Shown here: positions 15,044 to 22,609 of the stretch, one piece after another
Position numbering within the stretch: position 1 is the first letter of the stretch
Layout: every line of letters begins with the position of its first letter
Source of the DNA: an uncultured Gemmatimonadota bacterium
GTDB taxonomy: Bacteria > Gemmatimonadota > Gemmatimonadetes > Longimicrobiales > Longimicrobiaceae
Direction: 5' to 3'
DNA: 52,134 nt
Assembly: GCA_902805735.1 (NCBI GenBank)
Contig: CADCTW010000123.1
Span: forward strand, 1-52,134
Notes under the pieces: generated by a model
The model's input: only the letters and a program-made list of their open reading frames with translations
Databases searched by the model: none
Told to the model about the DNA's origin: nothing
Position numbers and translations under genes: made by a program

Positions 15044-16459
15044 TCAGGCGTCTACGACAAAATCCATGCGCCCCTCTTCCACCGAAACGGCCTCCAGACG
15101 GACCTGGACGCGGGCGGCGAGCTCCGGCGTGACGGCGCCGGTGGAGGCCTGCACGCGCACGGCGGGGTCTTCGATCTGCACCTCCACACGGTCGCCGCGC
15201 ACGTCGAGCACGGTGGCGGCGAAGCGCTCGCCCTCGCGGCCGCGCAGCGCCCACGCCTCGGCGAAGTCCACCACGGCGCGCTCCAGCTTGTTGGCGCGCG
15301 TCTCGGTGTCGTTCATCACCGTGGGAAGGCGGCAGAGCGCTTCCACCTCGGCGGGGGAGGGGCGCTCGCCGTTCTCCAGCTGAACCAGCAGCTCCAGGAC
15401 GTAGCGGTCGGCCAGGCGGCGGAGGGGGGCGGTGACGTGGGCGTACGGCATCGCCAGGGAGTGGTGGAGCGGGTCGGCGGGCGCCTCGCCTTCGAACGCC
15501 TCGTAATCGGACCCGCGGGACACGCGGCGCGCCTGCCAGAGCAGCGGCGTCACTTTGGGATGGCGCGGGTCCAGCGAGCGGACGAACTCCGCGTAGCTCG
15601 TTTCGTCCGCCCACTGGAAGCCCAGGGTGCGCGCGGCGCGGCGGAAGATCTCCACCTTTTTGGGCTCGGGCGGGGGCATGGTGCGCAGCAGCCCCACGCG
15701 CCCTTCCAGCATGCGCAGCGCCGCCGCGTGGCCGGTGAGGAGCGAGACCTGCGCGTTCCAGTCCTCGGCCGCGTTGGGGAGCTCGTACTCCACCTGGTAT
15801 CCCAGCCGCGCCGCCGCGCCGCGCTCCACGTGCTGTTCCAGGATGGGGAGCGACACGCCGCCGCGCTCGGTCTCGCGCTTCCTCCGCTCCTCGCCGAAGC
15901 GCCGCAGCTCCAGCAGCGACGCCGCCCACGGCTCGCTGAACGTCCCGCCCTCCACGTGCGCGAGGGCCTGCTCGTACGTGAGCTGCGCGCGCGACCGCAC
16001 GCGCCCCCGCTGGATCCGGAGCGTGCGGATCTCCGCGCGCGCGTCCAGCTCGAACGCGAAGACGACGGCGGGGGTGACCTGCTCCGCCAGCAGGCTTGCC
16101 GCCCCCTGCGACAGCGACGGCGGGTAGACGGGCGCGCGCAGGTCCGGCGCGTAGAAGGTGAGGGCGCGCAGCCACGCCTCCGCCTCCACCACGCTCCCGC
16201 GGTCCACGAAGAAGCCCACGTCCGCGATGGCGTACCAGAGCCTGAAGCCCCCGTCGTCCGCGCGCTGGATGCAGAGCGCCTGGTCCAGGTCGCGGCTCCC
16301 CGGCGGATCGATGGTGATGAACGGCACCTCCGTGAGATCCGCGAGCGCCGCCGGATCCCGCTTGGCCGCCTCTTCCGCCTCGCGCAGCACCTCCTCCGGG
16401 AAGTCCACGCGCACGCCCAGCTCCGCGCGCTTGCTCTGGAACGCCGCTTCGATGTTCAG
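15044..16459 (-). CDS. RNB-domain (RNase II/R family) ribonuclease
   Basis: About 471 residues, the compact RNB form without visible cold-shock domains. FITIDPPGSRDLDQALCI is the active-site motif; the last of the four metal-binding Asp of RNase II is Gln here (DLDQ), as I recall for other short RNB proteins. HVTAPLRRLADRYV contains the conserved RNB arginine segment. The likely role is 3'-to-5' RNA degradation in the cytoplasm. The start is unusual: no in-frame ATG, GTG or TTG fits before the conserved region, but a CTG at 16459 has GGAGG 5 bp upstream. A GTG at 16417 is an alternative. Confidence 0.87.
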   Translation of the reverse strand: MNIEAAFQSKRAELGVRVDFPEEVLREAEEAAKRDPAALADLTEVPFITIDPPGSRDLDQALCIQRADDGGFRLWYAIADVGFFVDRGSVVEAEAWLRALTFYAPDLRAPVYPPSLSQGAASLLAEQVTPAVVFAFELDARAEIRTLRIQRGRVRSRAQLTYEQALAHVEGGTFSEPWAASLLELRRFGEERRKRETERGGVSLPILEQHVERGAAARLGYQVEYELPNAAEDWNAQVSLLTGHAAALRMLEGRVGLLRTMPPPEPKKVEIFRRAARTLGFQWADETSYAEFVRSLDPRHPKVTPLLWQARRVSRGSDYEAFEGEAPADPLHHSLAMPYAHVTAPLRRLADRYVLELLVQLENGERPSPAEVEALCRLPTVMNDTETRANKLERAVVDFAEAWALRGREGERFAATVLDVRGDRVEVQIEDPAVRVQASTGAVTPELAARVQVRLEAVSVEEGRMDFVVDA

Positions 16460-16514
16460 GGATGCCTCCGGCGTCGGGGGTGAAAAACGGCGGGACGATG
16501 CGAGACGCGGGCCG

Positions 16515-16752
16515 GGGCCCTCACCCGGCAGCTTACAGCTGCCACCCTCTCCCACAAACAGCGTGGGAGAGGGGACTACGTCGTGTGCGGCGAGAGGCGC
16601 TGCAGTGCGCCGGAAGTGCGGGCGCGGTGAATCGCGCCCCTACCACCCCGGTTGCGGCGATCGGGCCCCGGCAGCACCGCACGCGAAGTTGTCCCCTCTC
16701 CCATGGTGCGTATGGGAGAGGGTGGCAGCTGTAAGCTGCCGGGTGAGGGCCC
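16515..16752. repeat. Family C long inverted repeat, copy C1
   Basis: Arms at 16515-16576 and 16691-16752 share gggccctcacccggcagctt and its complement, plus an inner ctctccca...tgggagag hairpin. The roughly 115-bp centre has no gene. The right arm ends 2 bp before the stop codon of the permease at 16755, and the left arm lies in the leader of the RNB gene. Family B and C arms share the outer ccctcacc. Confidence 0.92.
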
Positions 16753-16754
16753 TT

Positions 16755-19349
16755 TCACTCTTCCCGCAGCGCCTCCAGCGGCGTGTGGCGGAAGACTTCG
16801 CGGCTGGCCCACACGCCCACGCCCGCCGCGAGAGCGGTGACGGCGGCGGCGAGGACGAGGAGGGGGAGCACCGGGACCGAGTAGGGGAGCTCGAAGAGGA
16901 AGCGGGCCAGCGCCCATCCGCCCCCCACCGCCAGCCCGATCCCCACCACGCTGGCGAGGGCGCCCATCACCGCGTACTCCGCGAAGAGGATGGACGCGAT
17001 CTGGCCGCGGGTGGCGCCCAGGGTGCGCAGCAGCACGCTCTCGCGGATGCGCTGCAGGCGGCTGGTGAGCACGGCCCCCAGGAGGACGATGAAGCCCGTT
17101 GCCACGCTGAACCCCGCCAGGAAGCGGATCACCGCCGCCACGCGCCCGAGCACCTCGTCCACCGCCGCCTGCACCTCCGTAAGGTCCAGCACGGCGACGT
17201 TGGAGTAGCGTCGCACCACGTCGCGCTGCACGCGGGCGCGGGCCGCGGCATCGGGCGCGCGGGCCAGCAGCACCCACGTCTGCGGGGCCGAGCGCAGGAC
17301 GCGCGTGGGGAAGACGGCAAAGAAGTTGGGCTCCAGCCGCTGCCAGTCCACGTTGCGGATGGAGGTGATGCGCGTGGCGATGCGCACCCCCTGCACGTCC
17401 CACACGATGGTGTCTCCCAGCTCCACCGCCAGGTCCTCCGTGATCGTCCCGTCGATGGAAACCTCGGCGAGCCCCCCGCGCGCCCCGCCCCCGCCCGGCG
17501 CCCACAGCTTCCCCTCGGCCAGCTTCTCCGACCCGATCAGGTGGTCGCGGAAGGTGGACCGGTACTCGCGCCGCAGCGCCCAGCCCTCCGGCCGCCCCCG
17601 TTCCCCGTTCCTCGTTTCCCTTTCCCCCTCTGCGTCCTCCCCGCCCGTGGACGGCGCCAGCCGCGCCGCCGTACGCCCGTTGATCGAGTGGATCCGCATG
17701 GGCACGATGGGCGCGCGCTGCACCGTGCGCGTGCCGCCACCCTCAAGGATCTGGCGGACGCCGGCCTCCTGGTCGCCCTGCACGTCGAAGAGCAGGAGGT
17801 TGCCGCGCGACTCCGCGTCCACTCTCAACGGACGCAGGAGGTTGTGCTGGGTGAGGTAGAGCGTGGCCAGGAGGAAGACGCCGAAGCCGAGCGCCAGCAC
17901 CACCACCCGCGTCTGGTTGCCCGGGCGGTGCAGATTGGCGATCCCCTGGCGCACGGGGTAGCGGAAGCCGGCCACGCGCGCCGCACGGGTGGCGCGCGTG
18001 GCCAGCCAGGCCGTGCTCCAGAGCCCCGCCAGCGCCGCGGCGATCCCCCCCGCGAACCCCGCGCCCACGACGACGTCGCCCGCCTGCAGCATCACCAGCC
18101 CCACCACGCTCGCGGCCAGCAGGAGCCACGCGGCCCACGTCCACACGTCGCGGCGGCGCGGCGCGTCGCCGCCCGCCTCCACGCGGCGGCGGATGGCCTG
18201 CAGCGGCGAGATGCGTCGCGTGGCGAGGAGGGGGAGGAGGGCGAACACCGACGCCACCCACACCCCGATCCCCACCCCCGTCGCCAGCGCCGCCGGGTCC
18301 ACCGCCGTGCTCACCGTCACCGGGAGGAGGCCGGCGAGCAGGCGCGGGAGCACCCACTGCACCGACACTCCCATCGCCGCGCCGATGGCCGCGCCCGCGA
18401 AGCCCATGGCGGCGGCCTGCAGCAGGTAGATGGCGATCACCTGCCGCGCGGTTGCGCCCAGGCAGCGCAGCGCGGCCACCGTCTCCCGCTTCTGGGCCAT
18501 GTACGCGCCCATGGAGCTCGCCACGCCGATGCCGCCCAGCAGGAGCGCAAAGGTCCCCACCAGCCCCAGGAAGTTGCCCAGGCGGCCCAGCGCCTCGTCC
18601 AGCGAGCGCTGCTGCTCCTGCGCCGTCCGCGCGCGCACCCGCTCGGCGCGCAGGGGCGACCGGTACGCCTTCACCAGCGCCTCCGCCGCGCCCGCCGCGG
18701 GAAGGCGCACGAAGGCGTCGTACTCCGCCCGGCTCCCGAAGCGCAGGAGCTGCGTCTCGCCCAAGAAGCGCGCGGGGATGTACACCCGCGGCGCGAACGC
18801 CGAGCTGATCCCCACGTCGCCCGGAATCTTGCGGATGACGCCCGCCACCCGGAAGCGCGCCTCCCCCAGCGAGATCGAGTCGCCGATGCGGGCGTCCAGC
18901 GCGGTGAGCAGCGCGGGATCGGCCACCGCCTCGCGCCCGCGGGAGAGCGCCGGCCACGCCCCCGCCGGCTCCGTGCGGATCTCGCCGTAGAACGGGTATC
19001 CCGGCTCCACCGCCCGCACCTGCGAAAGCCGCGCGCCGCCCGTCCGCTCCAGCAGCGCCACCGAGGCGAAGGAGGTCATCCCCGCCACCGGCGTCCCCGC
19101 CTTCCGCAAAGAGTCCAGCAGGGCGACCGTGCGCGGGCCGAAGCGGCGGTTGCTGGAGAAGCCCACGTCCGCGCCCAGCAGCGACCGGCTCTCGTCGCGC
19201 ACCCCCGCGGCCAGGTTGGCCGCGAAGCTCTGCGTGGCCACCAGCGCCGCCACGCCCAGCGAGATGGACGAGAGGAAGAGGAGGAGCCGGCGGCGCGCGA
19301 AGCGGCTCTCGCGCCAGGCGAGGGCCGCCAGGGGGGAGATGCGCTTCAC
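16755..19349 (-). CDS. FtsX-like ABC permease (YbbP/COG3127 type)
   Basis: An 864-residue membrane protein. One helix after the N-terminal RRRLLLFLSSISLGVAALV is followed by a large periplasmic region. Two FtsX-type membrane bundles are visible, one mid-protein (VGTFALLLGGIGVASSMGAY) and one C-terminal (LRTLGATRGQIASILFAEYA). This two-bundle layout matches E. coli YbbP. It should work with the adjacent ATPase as a MacB-like mechanotransmission or lipid/lipoprotein system rather than an importer. The GTG start overlaps the ATPase stop (GTGA), so they are coupled. Confidence 0.9.
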   Translation of the reverse strand: MKRISPLAALAWRESRFARRRLLLFLSSISLGVAALVATQSFAANLAAGVRDESRSLLGADVGFSSNRRFGPRTVALLDSLRKAGTPVAGMTSFASVALLERTGGARLSQVRAVEPGYPFYGEIRTEPAGAWPALSRGREAVADPALLTALDARIGDSISLGEARFRVAGVIRKIPGDVGISSAFAPRVYIPARFLGETQLLRFGSRAEYDAFVRLPAAGAAEALVKAYRSPLRAERVRARTAQEQQRSLDEALGRLGNFLGLVGTFALLLGGIGVASSMGAYMAQKRETVAALRCLGATARQVIAIYLLQAAAMGFAGAAIGAAMGVSVQWVLPRLLAGLLPVTVSTAVDPAALATGVGIGVWVASVFALLPLLATRRISPLQAIRRRVEAGGDAPRRRDVWTWAAWLLLAASVVGLVMLQAGDVVVGAGFAGGIAAALAGLWSTAWLATRATRAARVAGFRYPVRQGIANLHRPGNQTRVVVLALGFGVFLLATLYLTQHNLLRPLRVDAESRGNLLLFDVQGDQEAGVRQILEGGGTRTVQRAPIVPMRIHSINGRTAARLAPSTGGEDAEGERETRNGERGRPEGWALRREYRSTFRDHLIGSEKLAEGKLWAPGGGGARGGLAEVSIDGTITEDLAVELGDTIVWDVQGVRIATRITSIRNVDWQRLEPNFFAVFPTRVLRSAPQTWVLLARAPDAAARARVQRDVVRRYSNVAVLDLTEVQAAVDEVLGRVAAVIRFLAGFSVATGFIVLLGAVLTSRLQRIRESVLLRTLGATRGQIASILFAEYAVMGALASVVGIGLAVGGGWALARFLFELPYSVPVLPLLVLAAAVTALAAGVGVWASREVFRHTPLEALREE

Positions 19350-20020
19350 GCGGCGCTCCGGTCGTCGCCCACCACGGCGCCGTCTTCCAGGCGGATGACG
19401 CGGCCGGCGCGGGTGGCTAGGTCCGGGTCGTGCGTGACGAGGACCAGCGTCGTCCCCTGCTCGCGGTTCAGCTCGAAGAGCAGCTCCACAATGCGCCCGC
19501 CGGTGGTGCGGTCCAGGTTCCCGGTGGGCTCGTCGGCGAAGAGCACGGTGGGGCCGTGGATGAAGGCGCGGGCGATGGCCACGCGCTGCTGCTCGCCCCC
19601 GGAGAGCTGGGCCGGGTAGTGGTGCCCGCGGTCGCCCAGCCCCACGCGCGCCAGCAGCTCGCGGGCGCGCGCCGGGTCCGGGGTGCCGCGCAGCTCCAGC
19701 GGGACCTCCACGTTCTCCCGCGCGGTAAGAGTGGGGATGAGCTGGAAGGCCTGGAAGACGAAGCCGATCCGCTCGCGCCGCAGCCGGGCGCGCCCGTCTT
19801 CGGAGAGGGCGCCCAGGTCGGTCCCCTCCAGCTCCACGGCGCCGGAGGTGGGGCGATCCAGACCGGCGAGGAGGCCCAGCAGGGTGGTCTTCCCGCTCCC
19901 CGAGTGGCCCACGATGGCCACCGTTTCACCCGCGTCGATGCGGAAGTTGACGTTGCGGAGCACGGCGAGCTGCTGCCCGCCGCTCCGATAGCTCTTTTCC
20001 AGATCCCGAACGATGAGCAT
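19346..20020 (-). CDS. ABC transporter ATPase (YbbA/LolD type)
   Basis: 224 residues. The Walker A motif is GHSGSGKTTLLG, the signature is LSGGEQQRVAIARAF, Walker B is VLFADEPTGNLD, and the H-loop is LVLVTHDPDLA. The NLD after Walker B and the Q-loop FVFQAFQLIPTLTA place it in the LolD/MacB/YbbA group. It powers the YbbP-like permease, whose gene it overlaps by 4 bp. Its ATG (20020-20018) shares the tetramer CATG with a possible tesA start on the other strand, so the two divergent genes have no gap between them. Confidence 0.93.
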   Translation of the reverse strand: MLIVRDLEKSYRSGGQQLAVLRNVNFRIDAGETVAIVGHSGSGKTTLLGLLAGLDRPTSGAVELEGTDLGALSEDGRARLRRERIGFVFQAFQLIPTLTARENVEVPLELRGTPDPARARELLARVGLGDRGHHYPAQLSGGEQQRVAIARAFIHGPTVLFADEPTGNLDRTTGGRIVELLFELNREQGTTLVLVTHDPDLATRAGRVIRLEDGAVVGDDRSAA

Positions 20021-20723
20021 GCGATCCTGGCTTCTCCGTGCGCTTCCGGTTGCGTTCCTGACGGTGTCAATCATCGGGTGCGCGGGGGAGGAACGCAAAC
20101 CGGCCCCCGAAGACGCCCCCGCCGCGGCCGCCTCCGGGCGCGGCGCCGTCCTCTTCCTGGGCACCTCCCTGACCGCCGCCTTCGGGCTCGATCCGGAGCA
20201 GGGCTACCCCGCCCGCATCCAGGAGAAGATCGACTCCGCGGGCCTTCCCTACGAGGTGGTGAACGCCGGCCAGAGCGGGGAGACTTCCGCGGGCGCGCGC
20301 AACCGCATCGGCTGGCTCCTGGAGCAGCCGTTCGACGTGCTGGTGCTGGAGACGGGCGCCAATGACATGCTGCGCGGCGCCGACGTGGACTCGCTGGGCA
20401 CCAACCTGCAGGCCATCATCGACACGGTGCGCAGCCGCCGCCCGGACGCCGCCATCGTGCTGGCCGGGATGATCGCCGCTCCCAACCTGGGCGCCGCTTA
20501 CGGCCGCCGCTTCAACGAGCTCTACCCCGCCGTCGCCCGGCGCAACAACCTCCCCCTGATCCCCTTCCTCCTGGACAGCGTCGGCGGCCGCCCCGAGCTG
20601 AACCTGGAGGACGGCGTGCACCCCAACGAGCGCGGCCAGGCCATCATCGCCGCCACCGTCTGGCAGACCCTGGAGCCCGTGCTGCGCCAGCGGGCGGCGG
20701 CGCCGGCGAAGAGCGGAGCGTGA
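20013..20723 (+). CDS. tesA: TesA-like GDSL esterase/thioesterase, lipoprotein
   Basis: 236 residues of the SGNH-hydrolase fold. Block I reads FLGTSLTAAFGLDPEQGYPA (GDSL appears as GTSL, with the catalytic Ser), block III is ETGANDMLRG, and block V is EDGVHPNERGQ with the Asp-His pair. The N-terminus RSWLLRALPVAFLTVSIIGC is a lipoprotein signal with the Cys at about 23, unlike soluble periplasmic E. coli TesA. It hydrolyses acyl-thioesters or esters in the periplasm. It is divergent from ybbA-ybbP exactly as in E. coli. The first ATG (20013) was taken; the second (20019) is equally possible. Confidence 0.9.
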   Translation: MSMRSWLLRALPVAFLTVSIIGCAGEERKPAPEDAPAAAASGRGAVLFLGTSLTAAFGLDPEQGYPARIQEKIDSAGLPYEVVNAGQSGETSAGARNRIGWLLEQPFDVLVLETGANDMLRGADVDSLGTNLQAIIDTVRSRRPDAAIVLAGMIAAPNLGAAYGRRFNELYPAVARRNNLPLIPFLLDSVGGRPELNLEDGVHPNERGQAIIAATVWQTLEPVLRQRAAAPAKSGA

Positions 20724-20726
20724 CGG

Positions 20727-21182
20727 GTGCACGTACAGAGAATCTACGTCGACACTTCGGTCCTCGGTGGCTGCTTCGACGCGGAATTCGCCCGGTGGTC
20801 CAACGGGCTGCTGAAGGACTTTCGGCTGGGCACGTACCTCCCGGTCGTGTCGGAAGTGGTCGCGACCGAGATCCGTGGCGCTCCCGCTCCGGTGCGGGAG
20901 GTGTACACGGAGCTGATCGCGTCGGGTGCGGAGTTGCTCGCGGTGAATGATCCGGTTCTGCTCCTGGCGGAGCTGTACCAGGAGCGCCGGATACTCACGC
21001 CAAAGTTTTACGACGACTGCGTGCACATCGCGCTGGCCACGACCGCCGCGGTGGACCTGCTGGTGAGCTGGAACTTCAAGCACATCGTGCATTATGATAA
21101 CGCCGTGAACCTCGAGCTCGGTTACAAGCCTCTGTCGATCTACTCGCCGCGGGAGGTGACGCACTATGGAGAAGACGATTGA
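20727..21182 (+). CDS. PIN-domain protein, probable toxin
   Basis: 151 residues. IYVDTSVLGG contains the first acidic residue of the PIN nuclease site. EVVATEIRGAP supplies the second, and FYDDCVHIALATTA supplies the third and fourth. SWNFKHIVHYD near the end is characteristic of this PIN subgroup. PIN toxins cleave RNA, often tRNA or rRNA. The start is GTG at 20727, three bases after the tesA stop, with GGAG upstream. The overlapping small gene at 21166 is the probable antitoxin or partner. Base composition is a little less GC-rich than in the neighbours, which is compatible with transfer. Confidence 0.85.
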   Translation: MHVQRIYVDTSVLGGCFDAEFARWSNGLLKDFRLGTYLPVVSEVVATEIRGAPAPVREVYTELIASGAELLAVNDPVLLLAELYQERRILTPKFYDDCVHIALATTAAVDLLVSWNFKHIVHYDNAVNLELGYKPLSIYSPREVTHYGEDD

Positions 21183-21324
21183 CGCGGTCGCGATGACGCG
21201 CCGCATCCGCGACGCACATTATGAGCGGCTCAAAGGAGCCACCCGCGAGGAGCGGATCCGCTTCTATCGCGAACAGGCGCGGCAGCTCCACGAGCAGGTA
21301 GCGCGGGAGCAGGCCAAGAAATAG
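21166..21324 (+). CDS. Small charged protein, putative antitoxin of the PIN gene
   Basis: 52 residues beginning MEKTIDAVAMTRRIRDAHYE, rich in Arg, Glu and Gln and probably all helical. GGGAGG lies 10 bp upstream of its ATG. It overlaps the 3' end of the PIN gene by 17 bp in another frame, so translation may be coupled. Gene order toxin-then-antitoxin is the less common one. No DNA-binding fold can be recognised, so antitoxin status is inferred from position only. Its TAG stop merges into palindrome A4. Confidence 0.65.
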   Translation: MEKTIDAVAMTRRIRDAHYERLKGATREERIRFYREQARQLHEQVAREQAKK

Positions 21325-21392
21325 GCTCACACAGAGACACAGAGGCACAGAGATGAACTTGTTCTCTGTGCCTCTGTGTCTCTGTGTGAGCC
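21324..21392. repeat. Family A palindrome, copy A4
   Basis: ggctcacacagagacacaga and its complement form arms of about 30 bp around an 8-9 base loop. The first base is the last base of the TAG stop of the preceding small gene, giving TAGGCTCACAC; the same junction occurs at copy A6. Confidence 0.95.
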
Positions 21393-21445
21393 CCTATCTG
21401 TTATCTTGGGTGCGGCTCGCCCTTTCCACGCACCGCCGAAGCCCG

Positions 21446-22531
21446 ATGATCCGATCGATCCACGCCATCGCCAGCCCGGCCCTGGGAGGGGCGGAGCGCT
21501 TCTTCGCCCGCCTGGTGGACGCCCTGCACGAGAGCGGCTACCCGTCCATGGCCGTGCTGCGCCGCGGCAGCCTCCTCGCGGAGACGCTGGACCCCGCGGT
21601 GCCGCAGCTCCACACGGGGATGCTCAACTCGGTGGACCTGCGCACGGTGTGGCGCATCCGGCGGCTCGTGGCGCAGCACCGGCCGGAGGTGGTGCAGACG
21701 TACATGGGGCGCGCCACGCGCCTTACGCGGGTGCCGCGCCGCAGCGACAGCATCCACCTGGCGCGGCTGGGCGGCTACTACCGGCCGCGCAGCTACCGCC
21801 ACGCCGACGCGTGGGTGGGAAACACGCGCGGCATCTGCGATTACCTGGTGGAGCAGGGCTTCCCCGCCGAGCGCGTCTTCCACATCACCAACTTCGCCGA
21901 AGCGCCCGAGCCCTCCGGCGACGCCGCCCCCGCCCGCGAAGCCCGCGAGCGCCTCGGCATCGGCGACGACGCGCTGATGATCTTCGCGCTGGGGCGCTTC
22001 CGGCCCAGCAAGGGCTTCGTGGAGCTGCTGGACGCCTTCGCCCTCCTCCCCGCCGAGGTGGGCGGCCGCCCCCTGCGCCTGGTGGTCGCGGGAGACGGCG
22101 AGCTGCGCGACGAGCTGCGCGCCCAGGCGCGCCGCCTGGGCATCGACGAGCGGGTGAGCTGGATGGGGTGGCTCACCGACCCCGCGCCCTACTACGCCGC
22201 CGCCGACCTCTTCGTCTGCCCCTCGCGCATCGAGCACCTGGGGAACGTGATCCTGGAAGCGTGGGGCCGCAACGTCCCCGTGCTTTCCACCCGCACCCGC
22301 GGCGCCGAAGAGCTGATGGTCGACGGCGAGACGGGCATCCTCGTGGCCGCCGGAGACGCGCGCGCCATGAGCGACGGCATCCTGCGCGCCCTCCGCTCCG
22401 GCGAGCCCGAGCTGCGGCGCCTGGCCGACGCGGGCCTCCACACCGTGCGCACGCGCCACAGCAAGGAGGCCATCGTCACCGCGTACCGCGACCTCTACGC
22501 CCACCTCGGCACCATCGGCCGGCGCCGCTGA
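21446..22531 (+). CDS. GT4-family glycosyltransferase
   Basis: 361 residues with two Rossmann-like halves. The N-terminal half starts IHAIASPALGGAERFF, the usual GGAE acceptor-side loop. The C-terminal half has ALGRFRPSKGFVELLDAF and then EHLGNVILEAWGRNVPVLST, the donor-binding E-x7-E motif region. It transfers a sugar from a nucleotide-sugar donor, probably onto a lipid or surface polysaccharide at the inner face of the membrane. It stands alone between two A palindromes, so its pathway is not evident. The frame is open upstream through palindrome A4, but the ATG at 21446 begins the conserved domain. Confidence 0.92.
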   Translation: MIRSIHAIASPALGGAERFFARLVDALHESGYPSMAVLRRGSLLAETLDPAVPQLHTGMLNSVDLRTVWRIRRLVAQHRPEVVQTYMGRATRLTRVPRRSDSIHLARLGGYYRPRSYRHADAWVGNTRGICDYLVEQGFPAERVFHITNFAEAPEPSGDAAPAREARERLGIGDDALMIFALGRFRPSKGFVELLDAFALLPAEVGGRPLRLVVAGDGELRDELRAQARRLGIDERVSWMGWLTDPAPYYAAADLFVCPSRIEHLGNVILEAWGRNVPVLSTRTRGAEELMVDGETGILVAAGDARAMSDGILRALRSGEPELRRLADAGLHTVRTRHSKEAIVTAYRDLYAHLGTIGRRR

Positions 22532-22541
22532 AACAACGATC

Positions 22542-22601
22542 TCACACAGAGACACAGAGGCACAGAGATGAAGGTCTCTGTGCCTCTGTGTCTCTGTGTG
22601 A
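22542..22601. repeat. Family A palindrome, copy A5
   Basis: tcacacagagacacagaggc pairs with its complement around a loop of a few bases. It occupies most of the 78-bp gap between the convergent glycosyltransferase and M56 peptidase genes. Confidence 0.94.
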
Positions 22602-22609
22602 CCTGCTGT

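Noticed and set aside
16158..19619. 1153-residue plus-strand open frame opposite the ABC permease
   Set aside because: Composition is Arg/His/Gln/Gly-rich with no domain; the minus strand carries a well-defined FtsX-type permease and ATPase.
21353..21445. Longer glycosyltransferase starting inside palindrome A4
   Set aside because: The frame is open through the repeat and would give a hydrophobic leader (SVPLCLCVSPYLL), but the conserved GT4 domain starts at the ATG at 21446 and no ribosome-binding site precedes the upstream ATG. Unlike the LpxR-like case, a signal peptide makes no sense for a cytoplasmic GT4 enzyme.
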